A stretch of 9,257 nt of DNA from Bacillota bacterium (GTDB lineage Bacteria; Bacillota; Clostridia; Christensenellales; SZUA-584), in assembly GCA_023436525.1 (NCBI GenBank), contig JAEZIW010000135.1, positions 1 to 9,257 of the forward strand, read 5' to 3'. Of this stretch, positions 6,538 through 9,257 are shown piece by piece; positions within the stretch are counted from its first letter, which is position 1, and the number at the start of each line of letters is the position of its first letter. Under the pieces are notes generated by a model that ran no database searches, had not been told where the DNA came from, and saw nothing but the letters and a program-made list of their open reading frames with translations. The position numbers and the translations under genes were made by a program.

Positions 6538-7461
6538 TTAGGGTTTTACATAACCCTTCTCTGCCATATAATCAAGCGCGCCTTGATCGTTCACGCAGAA
6601 ATCCATGAAAGCTTTAACTTCAGGCTTGGGATCTCCGAGTGTGAGCAGATTGAACGGACGTTTGTAAGCATATGTGCCGTTCCTCAGGTTCTCAACGGTT
6701 GCATCCACGCCGTCCAGCTTCAACGATGTCACTTTGTAGTTCGGCGCAAGGCCAAGCGACATGTAGCCGATACCCATCGGATCGCCTTCCACAGACGCAC
6801 CCATTGAGCCGTTCGAATCGACGATTAAGCACTTTTTGTCGTCAATCTTGATTTCTTCGCCCTTATCGTCTTTGCCAAGGAACAGCTCCTGGAAAGCACC
6901 GCGTGTACCGGAAGCCTCGTCTCTGGAGTAAAGAGTAATTTTGCCTTTGCTGCCGCCGACTGCAGACCAATCGGTAATCTCGCCTAAGTATATCTTCTTA
7001 ACCTGCTCAGCTGTCAGTTCAGTCACTGTGTTTGCCGAGTTCACGATAACCGCCACGCCGTCGATGCACAGAACATGTGTCTGCAGATCCGGAGCCGCTG
7101 CCAATTCTTCATCCTTCAGGCTTCTGGAGGCCATACCAAGATCAGCACTGCCGTCTGCTGTGGCTGTGACGCCGCCGCCAGAACCGGGCTGCTCAACATT
7201 GATGGTGACATTCGGATTTGCTGCAATGTACAGCTCGGCCATGGCTTCAATAGCCGGGCCGACCGATGTGGAACCCACCACATTGAGAACCACAGGTTCA
7301 GCCGGAGCTTCTGCCGGGGCTTCCGTTGCTTCAACCGAAGGCGCATCTGCGGCTTCAGTAACCGAGCCCTCAGCCGGCGCAGAGGGCGTTGCCTGTCCGC
7401 ATCCCGCAAATGCCATGAGCATCATGGCTGTAATTATCACCAGTGAAATAACTTTCTTCAT
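6538..7461 (-). CDS. pstS: Phosphate-binding lipoprotein PstS
   Basis: Extracytoplasmic receptor that binds inorganic phosphate and delivers it to PstC-PstA. From ATG 7461 the protein has 307 residues. Residues 1-20 are a lipoprotein signal peptide (MKKVISLVII, hydrophobic core) with lipobox FAGC, C21 being the predicted lipidated cysteine. Residues 22-56 form a flexible Ala/Pro/Glu-rich tether. The binding domain follows, with phosphate-binding loops GSTSVGP (63-69), GSGGG (93-97), MASR (110-113) and SRDEASGTRGAF (179-190), all family hallmarks. I chose 7461 because AAGGAGG lies 6 bases upstream and the signal peptide begins there; an in-frame TTG at 7506 would put translation across the promoter -10. 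It is the first pst gene, is preceded by a Pho box and is followed by its own terminator. Confidence 0.97.
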   Translation of the reverse strand: MKKVISLVIITAMMLMAFAGCGQATPSAPAEGSVTEAADAPSVEATEAPAEAPAEPVVLNVVGSTSVGPAIEAMAELYIAANPNVTINVEQPGSGGGVTATADGSADLGMASRSLKDEELAAAPDLQTHVLCIDGVAVIVNSANTVTELTAEQVKKIYLGEITDWSAVGGSKGKITLYSRDEASGTRGAFQELFLGKDDKGEEIKIDDKKCLIVDSNGSMGASVEGDPMGIGYMSLGLAPNYKVTSLKLDGVDATVENLRNGTYAYKRPFNLLTLGDPKPEVKAFMDFCVNDQGALDYMAEKGYVKP

Positions 7462-7496
7462 GTTTTCCTCCTTAAAGAATTTTAAAATCTGGAGTG

Positions 7497-7550
7497 AGTA
7501 TAACAAAGCGATGTAAAAGACAAATCAACGCTTTGTAAAGCTCATGTAAA
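7497..7550 (-). promoter_or_regulatory. Pho box (five units) and -10 of the pstS promoter
   Basis: On the minus strand five hexamers sit in strict 11-base register: TTTACA (7550-7545), TTTACA (7539-7534), TTGATT (7528-7523), TTTACA (7517-7512) and TTGTTA (7506-7501). Three are exact matches to the TT(A/T/C)ACA PhoP-binding repeat; the third and fifth are degenerate. TATACT (7502-7497) is a good -10 and no good -35 exists, as expected for an activator-dependent promoter. Transcription would begin near 7490, about 30 bases before the pstS ATG. Phosphate starvation control through PhoP is inferred from the repeat; the regulator gene is outside the window. Confidence 0.8.
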
Positions 7551-7598
7551 ATTCCATAGGATAACAAGAAGAAAACAAGCTTACGGTATGCGGTCTGT

Positions 7599-9257
7599 TC
7601 ACCTGCACAACACGCGCTGCGACACTATATCCGAATAGATTTGCAGGGTGTTTGTTTTGCAGACAGATATGACATGCGATAAGCTTTTGTTATACGAATT
7701 AATATCCGGATATATGTTTGGTTCCGCCAGGATGTATTGGGGATTAAACACGACATCTTTCCCCCCTGCAAAAACAGCCACATAGAATATCTGCATTTCA
7801 ACAAGATCCTGAAAGAAATGGCTCCCGTACGACAGCTCGGGTAAAAAGCCCAGGGCCTCGTCTGCCACCTCACAAATCACTGACATGTTGCATATTTCCG
7901 AGAAATGCACCGGAACACCCAGCGATGGCGTTGTGGTTCCCCATCGGCCCGGCCCTATCAGCATGATATTGCTTCCCTTGAGCGCGGTGTTTATTTTCCC
8001 GATTTGTCTGGCGACGGAGTGCTTCTCCTGTTCGGGCAGCGCGAGATAAGCCTTTGTATCAACCATGATCACGTAGTCAACAGATATACGAACGTTTCCG
8101 CCCATAAAGTTGCCGTCCGTATAGAAAAAGCAGTCGTTCTTATCGTCAATGCTGGGAATGCTGACCGATTTGCCGAGCCCTCTTGTTTGAAGAGGACGGC
8201 ATTGAAGCAGATTGACCTTCAACCCATCCTGAGTGACGTTCCCGGTGAACTCGATATCAACCGGGTAATCATAGATTTTCGACAACATGGCCAATATGTC
8301 TTTCATGAGCTTCGCAAAGCCCGTTTCCGACAATAGCTTATTAAAGTCCAGTATGTACGAGGGTTTCACATCCGTGTAACCGAGTGAGCGCAGGCGGTTC
8401 ATGGTTTCTGTATCCAGCTTAAAAAACAGGCTTTTATCCGCTTTCAGATCGATATCCAGCAGATCTTCTATTTTTCTTTCCGTTAAAACGTTCTCGCTTA
8501 ACGAAAGCACATCAGCGTGATGCTGCGTAAATCTCTTCTGATCTGCGGAATGCATCGGTGCGCGCCGCAAAGGATCATCAAGCGACACGATGCGCACATG
8601 GTCGCCCGATGTCCTGTCAACCGCTCTTGTACCAAGACCGAATACCAATCGCAGCATACCCGCATCCATATCTATTTTGCGATCCCACACATATAGATTT
8701 TTTGAATTGCCCACGCCCGCAATATGGGGAAAGAAGTTATCGTTATAATAGTCGCCCGATACCCGCTGAACCAATATGGCCATTTGCTCATCTTCATCAA
8801 AAAGCCCCCTGTTCATGCGGTAAGCCAGTGCGTCCTCATCCATTGTGCTGGCGTAAACAATTCTGACAGCTTGTTCAAACGCTTCATACCTTTCTTCGGG
8901 CGTCCCCTGATTCACACAAAAAATGCTCTCATACTTGCCCGAAAACGCATTGCCAAAGTTGTCCTCAAGCAGCGAGCTTGAACGAACAATAATGGGTGAC
9001 TGACCGAAATACTCCAGCACACGCATAAACTGCGCCTGAACATCCTCGGGAAATTTGCCGCAAAGTAGCTTTTCCTTGAATTCACCGGCATACTTAAAAT
9101 AGCCCTCGCGCGTTTTTTGCTTTGTCCTCAGCTTCCACCAATCATTTTGAACGATATATGTGTAGAATACATCCGACCCTATATAGAAAGAATCGTGCGG
9201 TTCCATGTACTGAGCAAAACGCCCGGCATCTTCAATCTCCAGCGCCTTGCGCGCCAG
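7599..9257 (-). CDS. PEP-synthase/PPDK-like nucleotide-binding protein, C-terminal part, cut by window edge
   Basis: The last 552 residues of a larger protein; the open frame continues past the right edge, so an internal methionine at 9206 is not its start. The region near 8935-8995 encodes SPIIVRSSSLLEDNFGNAFSGKYES, the ATP-grasp signature of the pyruvate phosphate dikinase/PEP synthase N-terminal domain, and VNLLQCRPLQTRG (near 8185-8225) is the typical end of that domain. Beyond it comes a separate region of about 200 residues containing LIGPGRWGTTTP (near 7930-7960) in place of the swivelling phospho-histidine domain and PEP/pyruvate barrel of true PPDK or PEP synthase. Clostridial proteins of this kind are usually annotated only as 'PEP/pyruvate-binding domain protein' and have no proven reaction. 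Its stop is about 50 bases before the pstS Pho box, with no clear terminator between. Confidence 0.85.
   Translation of the reverse strand: MARKALEIEDAGRFAQYMEPHDSFYIGSDVFYTYIVQNDWWKLRTKQKTREGYFKYAGEFKEKLLCGKFPEDVQAQFMRVLEYFGQSPIIVRSSSLLEDNFGNAFSGKYESIFCVNQGTPEERYEAFEQAVRIVYASTMDEDALAYRMNRGLFDEDEQMAILVQRVSGDYYNDNFFPHIAGVGNSKNLYVWDRKIDMDAGMLRLVFGLGTRAVDRTSGDHVRIVSLDDPLRRAPMHSADQKRFTQHHADVLSLSENVLTERKIEDLLDIDLKADKSLFFKLDTETMNRLRSLGYTDVKPSYILDFNKLLSETGFAKLMKDILAMLSKIYDYPVDIEFTGNVTQDGLKVNLLQCRPLQTRGLGKSVSIPSIDDKNDCFFYTDGNFMGGNVRISVDYVIMVDTKAYLALPEQEKHSVARQIGKINTALKGSNIMLIGPGRWGTTTPSLGVPVHFSEICNMSVICEVADEALGFLPELSYGSHFFQDLVEMQIFYVAVFAGGKDVVFNPQYILAEPNIYPDINSYNKSLSHVISVCKTNTLQIYSDIVSQRVLCR

Noticed and set aside
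7462..7506. Upstream TTG as an earlier start for pstS, adding 15 residues
   Set aside because: It would overlap the -10 element, spoil the lipoprotein signal peptide and ignore the strong AAGGAGG site before ATG 7461.
6941..7516. Plus-strand open frame of 191 codons opposite pstS and its promoter
   Set aside because: It mirrors the Ala/Pro/Glu-rich codons of PstS, runs through the Pho box, has no recognisable protein family and no good ribosome binding site. It is a shadow of pstS.
7551..7598. Terminator for the PPDK-like gene before the pstS promoter
   Set aside because: I found no stem followed by a T-run; only T-rich patches such as TTGTTTTCTTCTTG without pairing. Read-through into pstS is possible.

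Overview
The window looks like a chromosomal segment of a Gram-positive bacterium of the Clostridia type. The evidence is strong AGGAGG-like ribosome binding sites, a lipoprotein PstS, TTTACA/TTAACA-type Pho boxes spaced like those bound by Firmicutes PhoP, and a PDZ/radical-SAM DUF512 gene directly followed by der, a pairing common in Clostridia. Base composition is intermediate. The exact taxon cannot be named from the sequence. Every gene I can support lies on the minus strand, so transcription runs from high to low coordinates, and both window ends cut genes.

Layout in transcription order: (1) 9257-7599, the C-terminal part of a large PEP-synthase/pyruvate-phosphate-dikinase-like protein. 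(2) A compact spacer with a five-unit Pho box and a -10 element, then pstS (7461-6538) and a Rho-independent terminator. (3) A 377-base non-coding interval (6161-6537) with several potential RNA hairpins and a second, independent Pho box of three units. (4) pstC-pstA-pstB-phoU (6160-2935), tightly packed with a 4-base overlap, a 1-base overlap and an 18-base gap. (5) A 300-base gene-free stretch with a degenerate interspersed repeat and an inverted repeat. (6) A 196-residue membrane protein of unknown function. (7) A probable promoter, then a DUF512 protein that starts with TTG, and der, cut by the left edge.

The centre of the window is a complete high-affinity phosphate uptake system. PstS captures phosphate outside the cell, PstC and PstA form the channel, PstB powers it, and PhoU links transport to signalling. 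The two Pho boxes suggest PhoP~P activates pstS and pstCAB-phoU separately, with the terminator between them allowing more PstS than permease. The PhoP/PhoR pair is not in the window. The downstream DUF512-der pair is a housekeeping unit (Der is a ribosome-assembly GTPase) with no visible phosphate control. I see no CRISPR array, tRNA, rRNA, phage gene or transposase, and nothing that amounts to a new multi-gene system. The most interesting items are the paired Pho boxes, the structured pstS-pstC interval, and the unusual PPDK-like protein.
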